From: Planktotalea sp.
Lineage (GTDB): Bacteria; Pseudomonadota; Alphaproteobacteria; Rhodobacterales; Rhodobacteraceae
Length of the DNA: 11,928 nucleotides
Direction of reading: 5' to 3'
NCBI GenBank assembly: GCA_024645145.1
Contig: JAHEGL010000012.1
Location: 1-11,928 of the forward strand
The notes beneath the pieces were generated by a model that ran no database searches, was not told where the DNA came from, and was given only the letters and a program-made list of their open reading frames with translations. The position numbers and the translations under genes are program-made. Shown one piece after another: positions 1-7,718 of this stretch (position 1 is its first letter; each line of letters opens with the position of its first letter).

Positions 1-350
1 ATCAGAAAGCCGCAGATCGCCCAACCGGTCCAGCAGAAGTTATCGGAAACTTGCACTGGCCCGACGAAAAAGGGAGTTCTATCCCTGAGCCGGACCTAAA
101 GGCAGAGATTTGGTTTGCGCGCGACGTTGACGCAATGGCTGCACATCTTAATACCGAAGCGCTTTTGCTTGTTGCGCGTGAAACTTCAATTGCGAATGAT
201 CCGGTTGCGCCGCTTCCTGTTGATACCGTCGGTATCCCAAATGATCATTTGCAATACGCGCTGACGTGGTTCTCGCTCGCGCTGATTTGGATCCTTATGA
301 CTTTCACTTTCGTTTGGCGCGCACGCGGCGCGCAGAAGGGTACATCATGA
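1..350 (+). CDS. SURF1 family cytochrome oxidase assembly protein (C-terminal part)
   Basis: This is the 3' end of a gene that begins before the window; the first whole codon is at position 3 and about 115 residues are present. The peptide has the typical SURF1 C-terminal half: a GNLHWPDEKG stretch, WFARDVDAMA, LLLVARET, GIPNDHLQYALTWFSLA, and then a hydrophobic segment (ALTWFSLALIWILMTFTFVW) that would be the second membrane helix, followed by a short basic tail. SURF1 proteins sit in the cytoplasmic membrane and help assemble the haem centre of aa3-type cytochrome c oxidase. In many Rhodobacterales this gene closes a cytochrome oxidase cluster (ctaC/ctaB/ctaG/ctaE), so those genes probably lie just upstream; that is inference. 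Its TGA stop overlaps the thrC start (ATGA), which suggests translational coupling. The family call is firm. Confidence 0.92.
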   Translation, partial: QKAADRPTGPAEVIGNLHWPDEKGSSIPEPDLKAEIWFARDVDAMAAHLNTEALLLVARETSIANDPVAPLPVDTVGIPNDHLQYALTWFSLALIWILMTFTFVWRARGAQKGTS

Positions 351-1735
351 AATATGTCTCAACGCGCGGCGCAGCTCCGGTTCTTACATTTGAAGAAGCG
401 ATGCTGACAGGGCTTGCTCGTGACGGTGGCCTGTATGTCCCAGAGACCATCCCACAGCTCAGCGCCGACGACATTTCAGGGATGCGCGGTGCCAGCTACG
501 AAGAGATTGCGTTCAAAGTGATGCGGCCTTTCGTTGGCGACACGTTCACAAATGACGAGTTTCGTGGATGTATCGAGCGGGCTTACGCGGGCTTTGGTCA
601 TACGGCTCGAGCACCGCTTGTGCAGCTTGCGCCAAACCACTTCTTGATGGAGCTGTTTCACGGTCCCACCCTCGCGTTTAAAGATTTCGCGATGCAACTT
701 ATCGGACAAATGTTTGAACTTGCCCTCAAACGTTCAGGACAACGCGTCACCATTGTGGGTGCGACGTCAGGTGATACAGGCTCTGCCGCGATAGAAGCCT
801 TTCGCGGTCTGGACGCCGTGGATGTGTTCATTCTTTACCCGCATGGCCGCGTGTCCGAAGTGCAGCGTCTCCAGATGACCACTCCGACTGAACGCAACGT
901 GCACGCGATTGCGATGGACGGTGACTTTGACGACTGTCAGGCGCGCTTGAAAGATATGTTCAATGATTTTGAGTTTCGTGACGGCGTAAAGCTGGCAGGA
1001 GTTAACTCAATCAACTGGGCGCGCGTGCTGGCACAGGTTGTTTATTACTTCTCCACCGCTGCATCACTGGGTGCACCAGATCGTAAAGTCAGCTTTACGG
1101 TTCCGACAGGTAACTTTGGGGACATTTTTGCAGGTTTCATCGCTAAGAAAATGGGCTTGCCAATCGAGCGTTTAGTCATCGCGACCAATCAAAACGATAT
1201 TTTGCATCGCTGCATGGAAACCTCTGCGTACACGAAGTCTGGGGTGAAACCTTCGATCTCTCCGTCTATGGATATTGAAGTATCGTCAAATTTCGAACGC
1301 GCTTTGTTCTTTGCGCATGATCAAGACGGGACAGCGATCAAGGGTCTCATGGAAGACCTATCTGCAACGGGAAGCTTTGCGATTTCAGACAATGCCATGG
1401 GCGCTTTGCAAGAACATTACGACAGTGGAATGCTCGATGAAGCGGGTACATCTGCGATGATAACACGTGCGCTGAAAGAGACGGGCGAAGTGCTTTGCCC
1501 TCACTCCGCGATTGGCGTTGCTGTCGCAGAGGCCCATCTTGGTGAGACACCAATGATCACGCTTGCCACTGCGCATCCTGCGAAATTCCCGGATGCGGTT
1601 GAGGCTGCGACAGGCGCGCGGCCAGCGCTTCCTGCGCGCATGGCAGATTTGTTTGAGCGCGATGAACGTGTGACCCGCGCCCCGAATGATCTAAAAGCGC
1701 TGCAGGATATTGTACGCAAAGGCATTTCTTCATGA
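347..1735 (+). CDS. thrC: Threonine synthase
   Basis: Converts O-phospho-L-homoserine to L-threonine with pyridoxal phosphate (PLP), the last step of threonine biosynthesis, in the cytoplasm. The protein is 462 residues, normal for the longer (yeast/E. coli-like) threonine synthase class. Visible motifs in order are an N-terminal MKYVSTRG and LARDGGLYVPE, the PLP-lysine motif HGPTLAFKDFAMQ (Lys112), GATSGDTGSAA at about 138-148, and PTGNFGDIFAG at about 253-263, which contacts the cofactor phosphate. I chose the ATG at 347 over the in-frame codon at 266 because MKYVSTRG is the usual family N-terminus, AGAAGGG lies upstream at 334-340, and the start overlaps the SURF1 stop by four bases. It in turn overlaps the M16 peptidase start by four bases, so SURF1, thrC and the peptidase are probably one transcript. 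Confidence 0.97.
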   Translation: MKYVSTRGAAPVLTFEEAMLTGLARDGGLYVPETIPQLSADDISGMRGASYEEIAFKVMRPFVGDTFTNDEFRGCIERAYAGFGHTARAPLVQLAPNHFLMELFHGPTLAFKDFAMQLIGQMFELALKRSGQRVTIVGATSGDTGSAAIEAFRGLDAVDVFILYPHGRVSEVQRLQMTTPTERNVHAIAMDGDFDDCQARLKDMFNDFEFRDGVKLAGVNSINWARVLAQVVYYFSTAASLGAPDRKVSFTVPTGNFGDIFAGFIAKKMGLPIERLVIATNQNDILHRCMETSAYTKSGVKPSISPSMDIEVSSNFERALFFAHDQDGTAIKGLMEDLSATGSFAISDNAMGALQEHYDSGMLDEAGTSAMITRALKETGEVLCPHSAIGVAVAEAHLGETPMITLATAHPAKFPDAVEAATGARPALPARMADLFERDERVTRAPNDLKALQDIVRKGISS

Positions 1736-2994
1736 GCGTGCAAACACATAAACTGGCCAATGGCTTTCGCATAGTCACGGAAAAAATGCCGGGGCTTCAA
1801 TCCGCATCTATTGGGATTTGGGTGACAGCAGGTGGCCGCGATGAGCGGATTGAGCAAAATGGAATTGCCCATTTTCTAGAGCACATGGCTTTTAAGGGGA
1901 CGACAACACGCTCCTCTTTGCAGATCGCGGAAGAGATCGAAGATGTGGGTGGCTATATCAACGCCTACACCAGCCGCGAAGTCACCGCTTACTATGCGCG
2001 TGTGCTTGGGGGCGATGTACCTTTGGCGCTTGATGTAATTTCAGATATTTTGCTTAATCCTGTGTTTGATGAGGACGAGATCGAAGTCGAACGCGGCGTG
2101 ATTTTGCAAGAGATTGGTCAAGCGCTCGACACACCTGATGACGTGATTTTTGATTGGTTGCAGGATGAAGCCTATCCAGATCAACCTATCGGGCGCACGA
2201 TCCTTGGCCCGGAGGAACGGGTGCGCAGCTTCAGTCGTGAAGATTTGAAACGATTTGTGCATGAGCACTATGGTCCCTCGCAGATGATTTTGTCGGCTGC
2301 AGGTGATGTGGATCACGATGAAATTGTGCGCGAAGCTGAAAAGCTATTTGGTGGTTTGCAAGCGCGGGTCGCAAATGATCCGATCCTTGCGACGTTCCAA
2401 GGTGGTGAGCGGCGCGAGGTCAAAATGCTAGAACAAGCGCATTTTGCGCTGGCTTTTGAGGGCCCCGGGTATTGCGACAATGCAATTTATACAGCTCAAA
2501 TTTATTCAGTCGCTTTGGGTGGCGGGATGTCGAGCCGTTTGTTCCAAGAAGTGCGCGAGAAGCGTGGGCTATGTTATACAATCTTTGCGCAAACCGGTGC
2601 ACATTCCGATACTGGTATGATGACGATTTACGCAGGCACAAGCGGGGAGCAGCTTCCTGAATTGGCAAGCTTAACGATGCAAGAGCTTGGCCGTGCTTCT
2701 GAGGATATGAGCGACGCTGAGGTCGCGCGCGCACGTGCGCAGATGAAAGCGGGCATGCTCATGGGCCTCGAAAGCCCATCGAGCCGCGCAGAACGCCTCG
2801 CGCGTTTGATGCAAATCTGGGGTCGTATTCCAGCGCTAAAAGAAACTGTTGCGCAGATTGATGCGGTCACAACCCAAGGCGTTAAGGAATTTGCAGCCAA
2901 TCTTGCGGGCCAAGCGCCAGCCGCGCTTGCGCTTTATGGGCCAGTTGAACGTGCGCCGCAGCTTGCTGACATGCTAAAGGGTCGTGCGGCGTAA
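1732..2994 (+). CDS. M16 family zinc metallopeptidase (processing-peptidase-like)
   Basis: A 420-residue single-unit M16 (pitrilysin/insulinase clan) peptidase, resembling the bacterial relatives of the mitochondrial processing peptidase beta subunit. The inverted zinc motif HFLEH is intact (His47, Glu50, His51), and the distal acidic ligand is probably Glu127 in the stretch VERGVILQEI. The second domain carries the family motif SSRLFQEVREKRGLCYTI at about 267-284, with the arginine and tyrosine typical of active members. No signal peptide is visible, so it probably acts in the cytoplasm on peptides; the substrate cannot be told. The ATG at 1732 overlaps the thrC stop (ATGA), with AAAGG at 1718-1722 as a modest ribosome binding site. 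Many alphaproteobacteria keep this gene directly after thrC. Its stop overlaps the next start by one base (TAATG). Confidence 0.95.
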   Translation: MSVQTHKLANGFRIVTEKMPGLQSASIGIWVTAGGRDERIEQNGIAHFLEHMAFKGTTTRSSLQIAEEIEDVGGYINAYTSREVTAYYARVLGGDVPLALDVISDILLNPVFDEDEIEVERGVILQEIGQALDTPDDVIFDWLQDEAYPDQPIGRTILGPEERVRSFSREDLKRFVHEHYGPSQMILSAAGDVDHDEIVREAEKLFGGLQARVANDPILATFQGGERREVKMLEQAHFALAFEGPGYCDNAIYTAQIYSVALGGGMSSRLFQEVREKRGLCYTIFAQTGAHSDTGMMTIYAGTSGEQLPELASLTMQELGRASEDMSDAEVARARAQMKAGMLMGLESPSSRAERLARLMQIWGRIPALKETVAQIDAVTTQGVKEFAANLAGQAPAALALYGPVERAPQLADMLKGRAA

Positions 2995-3578
2995 TGCTTC
3001 GCATCAAACGAAAAGTACGTTTGGAGACAGAACGCCTCTCGTTGAGGCCGCCCATTCACTCTGACTTTCGAGAGTGGGCGAAACTGCGCTACGAAAGTGC
3101 AGATTTTCTGACCAAGTGGGAACCCACGTGGGCGAACAATCATTTGACGCGCAAGGCATTTACCAATCGTGTCTATTGGGCGCAGCGATCTATTTCTGGC
3201 GACACGGCAGTACCACTTTTTCTTGAACGTCGCGAAGATGGCGCACTCATGGGAGCGATCACGCTGGACAATATCCGCCGCGGCCCCGCGCAAAGCGGCA
3301 CGCTTGGCTATTGGATCGGGCATCATTACGCGCGTCACGGATACATGAGCGAAGCGATTGCAGCCATCGTGCACTACGCTTTTGAGCGGATGGATTTGTC
3401 ACGCTTGGAAGCTGCGTGCTTGCCTGAAAACAAAGCATCGCGTGGCTTGTTGGAACGCACGGGCTTCAAATATGAAGGCGTGGCGCAGGCTTATCTACAG
3501 ATTGATGGACGTTGGCGCAGCCATGTTCTTTATTCGGCTTTGCGCATGGATCGCCGTGGGCGCACGGACGTTGGCTGA
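2994..3578 (+). CDS. GNAT family N-acetyltransferase, RimJ/RimL-like
   Basis: A 194-residue acetyltransferase of the GNAT fold. It opens with the RimJ/RimL-type VRLETERLSLRPP, has the acetyl-CoA-binding strand and loop LGYWIGHHYARHGYMSEAI at about 104-122, and then RLEAACLPENKASRGLLERTGF (137-158), which contains the conserved Asn146 and the GF of motif B. RimJ and RimL modify the N-termini of ribosomal proteins S5 and L12, but this subgroup also includes enzymes acting on other amines, so the substrate is not settled. The ATG overlaps the last base of the upstream TAA (TAATG), which points to coupling with the M16 peptidase and fixes the start. The TGA at 3576-3578 is followed by a 47-base gap before the next gene. 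No membrane segment or signal peptide is seen. Confidence 0.88.
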   Translation: MLRIKRKVRLETERLSLRPPIHSDFREWAKLRYESADFLTKWEPTWANNHLTRKAFTNRVYWAQRSISGDTAVPLFLERREDGALMGAITLDNIRRGPAQSGTLGYWIGHHYARHGYMSEAIAAIVHYAFERMDLSRLEAACLPENKASRGLLERTGFKYEGVAQAYLQIDGRWRSHVLYSALRMDRRGRTDVG

Positions 3579-3610
3579 CTTTTGATCGAAATGCGCTATC
3601 TTCTTTCGAA

Positions 3611-3620
3611 AAGGGGGAGA
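3611..3620 (+). promoter_or_regulatory. Ribosome binding site for the MBL-fold gene
   Basis: The purine run AAGGGGGAGA ends five bases before the ATG at 3626. It decides the start: a longer in-frame reading from 3512 would overlap the acetyltransferase gene and hide the signal peptide. Confidence 0.7.
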
Positions 3621-3625
3621 CTGCC

Positions 3626-4453
3626 ATGATCCGTTTATCACTTATCTTCTGTTTTCTTTTCAGCGCGACCCAACTGACTGCGCAAGATCGACGACCCAGC
3701 CATTGTATTGCGATTGCGAACTCGACGCCGGATCTTAGCTATCTGCATAAGGCGAGCTTTCGCGATCCTTTACCTGATTATACGGTTCGTCTTTCATATA
3801 TCGCGCACGCAAGTTTTCTAATTCAGACCCAAGGCGATTTGAACGCGGTAACCGACTTCACCGGTTTTGTCGGGACCACGGATCTTATTCCTGACGTCGT
3901 CACCATGAATCATGCCCATGACACCCACTGGACCGCGAACCCAGACCCCGCGATTCCACATGTTCTAAAAGGGTGGGGGCCGTTTGGTGAAGGCGTTGAT
4001 CATAATCTCGACTTGGATGAAATGCTGGTGCGTAACGTTTCTACAGACATTCGCTCGCAGTTTGGTGGCGAGGAAATGCGCGGAAACTCGATTTTTATCT
4101 TTGAAGTTGCTGGCCTATGTATTGGCCACCTTGGTCATTTACACCATGAACCAAATGATGCCCAATATGCGGCCATTGGCCGTTTGGATGTTGTGATGGC
4201 CCCAGTGGATGGCGGGTATACTCTGCCAGTGTCGACAATGACTCGTGTCCTGAAACGCCTACGGTCCTCTGTCGTGATCCCGATGCATTGGTTTACCGAT
4301 TTTGGATTGCAAAATTTCGTCTCGGGTATGATTGATGAATTTGACGTCAAGCGCGTTGGTGGCTCGTCGATAGAGGTGTCTTTTGCCACATTGCCCAAAC
4401 GCCCGACTATTTTCCTGCTGCGTCCTTCCTGGCTGCGCGATAGGGATCAATAA
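3626..4453 (+). CDS. Exported metallo-beta-lactamase-fold hydrolase (UlaG-like)
   Basis: A 275-residue protein with an N-terminal signal peptide (hydrophobic LIFCFLFSA core, likely cleavage after Ala19 in QLTA|Q), so it is predicted to act in the periplasm. The mature part reads as a UlaG-like MBL fold: strand YIAHASFLIQT (59-69), TDFTGF (76-81), the metal loop NHAHDTHW (95-102) with His96, His98 and His101, a GHLGHLHH stretch (167-174), DVVMAPVDGGY (188-198) with Asp195 as a candidate ligand, and VVIPMHW (216-222) with His221. The canonical HxHxDH has Asp just before the last His; here that position is Thr100 and an Asp sits one residue earlier. The reaction is unknown; UlaG itself is a cytoplasmic ascorbate-6-phosphate lactonase, and that function should not be transferred. 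It lies 47 bases after the acetyltransferase and 19 before the dehydrogenase gene, so it is probably cotranscribed. Confidence 0.85.
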   Translation: MIRLSLIFCFLFSATQLTAQDRRPSHCIAIANSTPDLSYLHKASFRDPLPDYTVRLSYIAHASFLIQTQGDLNAVTDFTGFVGTTDLIPDVVTMNHAHDTHWTANPDPAIPHVLKGWGPFGEGVDHNLDLDEMLVRNVSTDIRSQFGGEEMRGNSIFIFEVAGLCIGHLGHLHHEPNDAQYAAIGRLDVVMAPVDGGYTLPVSTMTRVLKRLRSSVVIPMHWFTDFGLQNFVSGMIDEFDVKRVGGSSIEVSFATLPKRPTIFLLRPSWLRDRDQ

Positions 4454-4472
4454 ACCATTTGGAGTCTGACCT

Positions 4473-5885
4473 GTGCTTAATTCTGTGACCGACGCTTTCG
4501 AAACAGCCTTGCGCGCCATCTTGCCAGAGCATTCTGTGCGTGCTGCTGAGCCGCGCTACCTCGAAGAACCACGCGGTCGCTATGAAACGCGTGACGGCCT
4601 GTTGGCATTGCCTGAGACGACTGAAGAAGTCTCTGCGATTGTGCGGCTTGCCAATGAAATGCGCGTCGGGATCGTACCCTATGGTGGCGGCACCGGATTG
4701 GTGGGCGGTCAAGTCGCACCTGAGGGGCCAGCTCCGCTAATCTTATCGTTAGAGCGGATTAACGCGATTAGGTCGGTGCACCCTGAAGAAAATGTTTTGA
4801 TCGCGGAGGCCGGTGCAATTCTGGCAGATGTTCAAGCCGCTGCCCAGGATGTGGATCGTCTGTTCCCATTGTCTCTGGCCGCCGAAGGGACCGCGCGTAT
4901 TGGTGGAAATCTTGCCACGAATGCAGGTGGCGTGAATGTGCTGCGCTATGGCAATGCACGCGATCTCTGCCTTGGTTTGGAAGCGGTTTTGCCTGACGGG
5001 ACAATCTGGAACGGCCTATCACGTTTACGCAAAGACAACACAGGTTATGATCTGCGCAATTTACTTGTCGGCTCTGAAGGGTCGCTGGGGATAATCACGG
5101 CCGCCGCTCTCAAACTCAGCCCGCGCCCTGCGGGTGAGGGAACGGCCTTTATGGTTGTGAAGCATTCAAAAGCTGCGATTTCGCTTTTGGCTGAAGCGCG
5201 AAGCCAACTTGGTGACGGGATCAGCGCATTTGAGATTATTCACAAGCAAGGCCTCGATTTTCTTGAAGAGCATTTGCCAAGCGTGCGTATTCCATTTGAT
5301 GAAAAACCGGAGTGGTGTGTTCTGATTGAGGTGGGTTTGGCACGCGGGCTTGATCCGAAAGATGCGCTGGAAACGCTCTTTGAAACAGCGCTTGAGAAAG
5401 AACTCGTCAGCGATGGGCTCATTGCGCAGTCCGTTGGTCAGCGAACTGATTTCTGGTCAGTCAGGGAGTACATTCCTGAAGTGAACCGCCTTGTTGGCTC
5501 GATCTCTTCGCATGATATTTCGGTTCCGATCAGCTTGGTCCCAGAATTTATCGAACGTGCGGGGAAGGTCATCGAAAAACTTGGCCCGTTGCGTATCAAT
5601 TGCTTTGGCCACCTGGGTGACGGTAATTTACACTACAACGTGTTCCCTGATGCAGGCAAATCGCGTCAAGACTATCTTGCGGAGCGGGATGAAGTGAAAC
5701 GCGTCGTACATGATCTTGTGCATGATCTTGGTGGGTCCGTGAGTGCTGAACACGGCATTGGTCGTCTCAAGACCGGTGATCTTGAGAAATACGGCGACCC
5801 TGCAAAATTGGCAGCAATGCGTGCAATAAAAACAGCACTTGATCCCAACGGGGTTATGAACCCCGGTGCTGTACTGGCGCTATAG
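4473..5885 (+). CDS. FAD-linked 2-hydroxyacid dehydrogenase (D-2-hydroxyglutarate dehydrogenase type)
   Basis: A 470-residue flavoprotein of the GlcD / D-2-hydroxyglutarate dehydrogenase / D-lactate dehydrogenase group (VAO fold). The FAD domain shows the pyrophosphate loop [11 protein letters not shown] (69-79), [10 protein letters not shown] (144-153), and [12 protein letters not shown] (198-209). The C-terminal substrate domain shows SVREYIPE (Arg331), SHDISVP (His348), [15 protein letters not shown] (376-390) and SAEHGIG (424-430); His380, His387 and Glu426 correspond to the metal-binding set of this group. It ends with the usual DPNGVMNPG. The likely reaction is oxidation of a D-2-hydroxyacid to the 2-oxoacid, with electrons passed to an electron-transfer flavoprotein or quinone. 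I favour D-2-hydroxyglutarate because of the overall match, but D-lactate or glycolate-type substrates are possible. The start is GTG, with GGAG at 4461-4464 eight bases upstream. The stop overlaps the convergent apt stop. Confidence 0.9.
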   Translation: MLNSVTDAFETALRAILPEHSVRAAEPRYLEEPRGRYETRDGLLALPETTEEVSAIVRLANEMRVGIVPYGGGTGLVGGQVAPEGPAPLILSLERINAIRSVHPEENVLIAEAGAILADVQAAAQDVDRLFPLSLAAEGTARIGGNLATNAGGVNVLRYGNARDLCLGLEAVLPDGTIWNGLSRLRKDNTGYDLRNLLVGSEGSLGIITAAALKLSPRPAGEGTAFMVVKHSKAAISLLAEARSQLGDGISAFEIIHKQGLDFLEEHLPSVRIPFDEKPEWCVLIEVGLARGLDPKDALETLFETALEKELVSDGLIAQSVGQRTDFWSVREYIPEVNRLVGSISSHDISVPISLVPEFIERAGKVIEKLGPLRINCFGHLGDGNLHYNVFPDAGKSRQDYLAERDEVKRVVHDLVHDLGGSVSAEHGIGRLKTGDLEKYGDPAKLAAMRAIKTALDPNGVMNPGAVLAL

Positions 5886-6410
5886 ACCGTCGTAGGCACA
5901 CAGTGCTTTCACATCCACGCCAAGCGCTTCAAGGCGCTTGCGTCCGCCAAGTTCGGGCAAATCAATCACGAACCCACATCCGACAATTTCGCTGCCCAAA
6001 CGCTCTACGAGCTTGATACCTGCTTCGGCAGTCCCACCTGTCGCAAGCAGATCGTCGATGATGAGGATCTTCTCACCCGCTTGAATCGCATCGTCGTGTA
6101 GCTCAACAGTCGCTTCGCCGTATTCAAGTTTGTAATTTTGAGAAATCACAGCACCAGGCAATTTACCGGCTTTGCGCACGGGAATGAAGCCAATGCTGAG
6201 TTGATGTGCAATCGCACCCCCAAGGATAAAACCGCGCGCTTCAAGCCCGACGACCTTGTCGATTTTGACGCCCACGTAGGGATGTAAAAGTTGGTCAATC
6301 GCCATGCGAAATCCGCGCGGGTCACTAAAAAGCGTCGTCACATCGCGAAACATGATCCCCTCTTGTGGGAAATCAGGAATGGTGCGAATGTAGTCTTTGA
6401 CGGTTTTCAT
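5880..6410 (-). CDS. apt: Adenine phosphoribosyltransferase
   Basis: Makes AMP and pyrophosphate from adenine and phosphoribosyl pyrophosphate (PRPP), the purine salvage step, in the cytoplasm. At 176 residues it is a normal length for Apt. Visible are the N-terminal [20 protein letters not shown] (4-23), [14 protein letters not shown] (55-68), the flexible-loop region [16 protein letters not shown] (83-98), and the PRPP-binding loop [14 protein letters not shown] (115-128). The start at 6410 is chosen over an in-frame ATG at 6467 because AAAAGGA (6420-6426) lies nine bases before it, MKTVKDYI is the family N-terminus, and the longer form would overlap the upstream gene. It is the last gene of a minus-strand run with mtnP, a LysE-type exporter and a broken DUF2927-type gene. 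MtnP produces the adenine that Apt consumes, so the grouping makes biochemical sense. The TAG stop lies inside a CTATAG shared with the convergent dehydrogenase gene. Confidence 0.97.
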   Translation of the reverse strand: MKTVKDYIRTIPDFPQEGIMFRDVTTLFSDPRGFRMAIDQLLHPYVGVKIDKVVGLEARGFILGGAIAHQLSIGFIPVRKAGKLPGAVISQNYKLEYGEATVELHDDAIQAGEKILIIDDLLATGGTAEAGIKLVERLGSEIVGCGFVIDLPELGGRKRLEALGVDVKALCAYDGL

Positions 6411-6419
6411 GGGCTTGCG

Positions 6420-6426
6420 TCCTTTT
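6420..6426 (-). promoter_or_regulatory. Ribosome binding site for apt
   Basis: On the minus strand this reads AAAAGGA, nine bases upstream of the ATG at 6410. It supports that start rather than the in-frame ATG at 6467. Confidence 0.65.
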
Positions 6427-6441
6427 GCGTTGCACCGCTGT

Positions 6442-7095
6442 CTAGCGCGGTGGGTAGTGACGGCCAAGGGCCATGATGTGTTGTTTACTCAGATTTGTCA
6501 GCGCGTTGCTGCTTTGCGAAAAGATACAGCGGCTCTCATAGTACGTGCCGCCCACATCGGCAAGCAATCCGAGCCCTTGGATAATCTCTTCTAGCATCGC
6601 GCTTTCGTAGGCACGTATTTGCAAGCCTGTCGTAAAGATGATGACAGATTTAAGGATCACGCCATCCTTTGCAAACACACGAACGCCTGCGCCGGAAATG
6701 GGTGTTCCTTCAAGTGCTTGAAAGCCAGATCCTGTGATGGTGCTGCGGGATGGGATATCGAGGAAAAGGATCGGGATATCTGGATCGCTGTCGTTTCTTG
6801 TGAGCTGAACGGCAGAGCCAGCAGCGTTTATTTCGGCTATCGCGCGTTGTAGCGCGGCTTCTGCACGGGTCTTTTTGCCCCCTAAATAAGCGCGCTCCAT
6901 CTTTGTGATGCCAATTGTTAAATTGCTCTAGGGCCAGCGCACGAAAGGTTTGCCGCATTCGCCATTGACGGGCGCGGCGCAAGCGACAAGTCGGTAAAAG
7001 TCATCGTCGCTTAGCGCCGTATCGCGGTTCAGAAACTCCTGCGCATGTGCTTGGCCAGAAAGCGCGAGCCAAAGGATAAGTGCGCGCAATATCAT
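6442..7095 (-). pseudogene. DUF2927-type secreted protein gene interrupted by an in-frame TAG
   Basis: Reading the minus strand from the ATG at 7095, which overlaps the lysE stop as ATGA, gives a signal peptide (MILRALILWLALSGQAHA|QEF), then an acidic DDDFYRLVACAAP stretch and a two-cysteine segment (Cys39, Cys47) ending GKPFVRWP. Codon 56 is TAG (6930-6928). The same frame continues without another break for 161 codons: [76 protein letters not shown], ending at TAG 6444-6442. Together this is the layout I know for DUF2927 proteins of Rhodobacterales: a signal peptide and a domain with an EE-x3-GLGL segment near the C-terminus. The 5' piece alone is a 55-residue secreted fragment; the 3' piece alone (ATG at 6900, 152 residues) lacks an export signal and any clear ribosome binding site. 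One base change (for example CAG or AAG to TAG) explains it, so it may be a young pseudogene, a sequencing error or a readthrough gene. Family function is unknown. Confidence 0.72.
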
Positions 7096-7718
7096 GCGCG
7101 CTTCAGTGCCGCAGTCGCTGCGCCCATGCCAATCAAAGTGATGCCACCGAGTTGGGTCAAACGTCGCATCACTTTTGGGCGCGCGATTTGTGTGCGCATC
7201 AGATCGGCCAAAAGTGCGAAAGCAAACGCATTGAGCGCTGCTAAGGTGACAAATGTTGCAATCAAAATGCCCGCTTGTGGCCCATACGCGGCATCAACCG
7301 AGATGAATTGCGGGACAAACGCAATGAAAAAGCCGATGTTCTTGGGATTAAGCACTGTGACTATCGCCGCATGTCGAAACACTTGGCGTGGCGTTGCGTG
7401 TTGGTCTGTTTTCACAAGTCCTGCACCTTCACTCGGTGCTGAGCGGAACATTTTTATCCCGATATAAAAAAGATAGATCGCACCGACCCATTTTAATATC
7501 ACGAAGGCCGTCGCTGATGTCGCGATGATCGCGCCCAAACCTATAAGCGACGCGGTCATTGCAATCAGATCCCCCAAGGCGACGCCAGATGCGGACGCAA
7601 TCGCAACTTTGCGTCCTTGGGTCAGTGCATAGCTCAGGATTAGCAAGATCGTTGGTCCGGGAATAAGCAAGAGCGCGCTGGAAGCGGCAACAAACGCCAG
7701 CCAAAGTGAGAAATCCAT
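7092..7718 (-). CDS. LysE/RhtB family amino-acid exporter
   Basis: A 208-residue, strongly hydrophobic inner-membrane protein with about six membrane helices. Family marks are LLLIPGPTILLILSYALTQG (16-35), ASGVALGD (43-50) after the first helix, YLFYIGIKMFR (82-92), and a basic/polar loop (93-115) followed by VTVLNPKN (120-127), the conserved LNPK segment. LysE/RhtB proteins export amino acids such as lysine, arginine, homoserine, threonine or homoserine lactone; the sequence does not fix the substrate. The ATG at 7718 overlaps the mtnP TGA by one base (TGATG), and its own TGA overlaps the next gene's ATG at 7095 (ATGA), so it sits inside a tightly coupled minus-strand operon. Why an exporter lies in a methylthioadenosine/adenine salvage operon is not clear; it may simply travel with it. 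Confidence 0.9.
   Translation of the reverse strand: MDFSLWLAFVAASSALLLIPGPTILLILSYALTQGRKVAIASASGVALGDLIAMTASLIGLGAIIATSATAFVILKWVGAIYLFYIGIKMFRSAPSEGAGLVKTDQHATPRQVFRHAAIVTVLNPKNIGFFIAFVPQFISVDAAYGPQAGILIATFVTLAALNAFAFALLADLMRTQIARPKVMRRLTQLGGITLIGMGAATAALKRA

Noticed and set aside
5850..5864. GGGGTT-ATG-AACCCC hairpin at the end of the dehydrogenase gene
   Set aside because: It encodes the conserved NGVMNPG segment and has no U tract; codon constraint explains it.
5921..5940. Inverted repeat CAAGCGC-TTCAAG-GCGCTTG near the 3' end of apt
   Set aside because: The 7-bp stem is perfect but lies within conserved apt codons (around KRLEAL) and has no U-rich tail on either strand, so I do not call it a terminator.
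6912..6925. AT-rich inverted repeat CAATT-GTTA-AATTG just after the amber codon of the DUF2927-type gene
   Set aside because: Arms are only five bases and fall within the preserved coding frame; too short to claim an operator or readthrough structure.
6710..6982. A 90-codon minus-strand open frame crossing the amber-interrupted region
   Set aside because: It is out of frame with the DUF2927-type gene, is Arg/Trp/His-rich, and offers no support for a frameshifted product bridging the TAG.
7045..7467. A 140-codon plus-strand open frame opposite the lysE-type gene
   Set aside because: It is antisense to a clear membrane transporter gene and its product has no recognisable motif.
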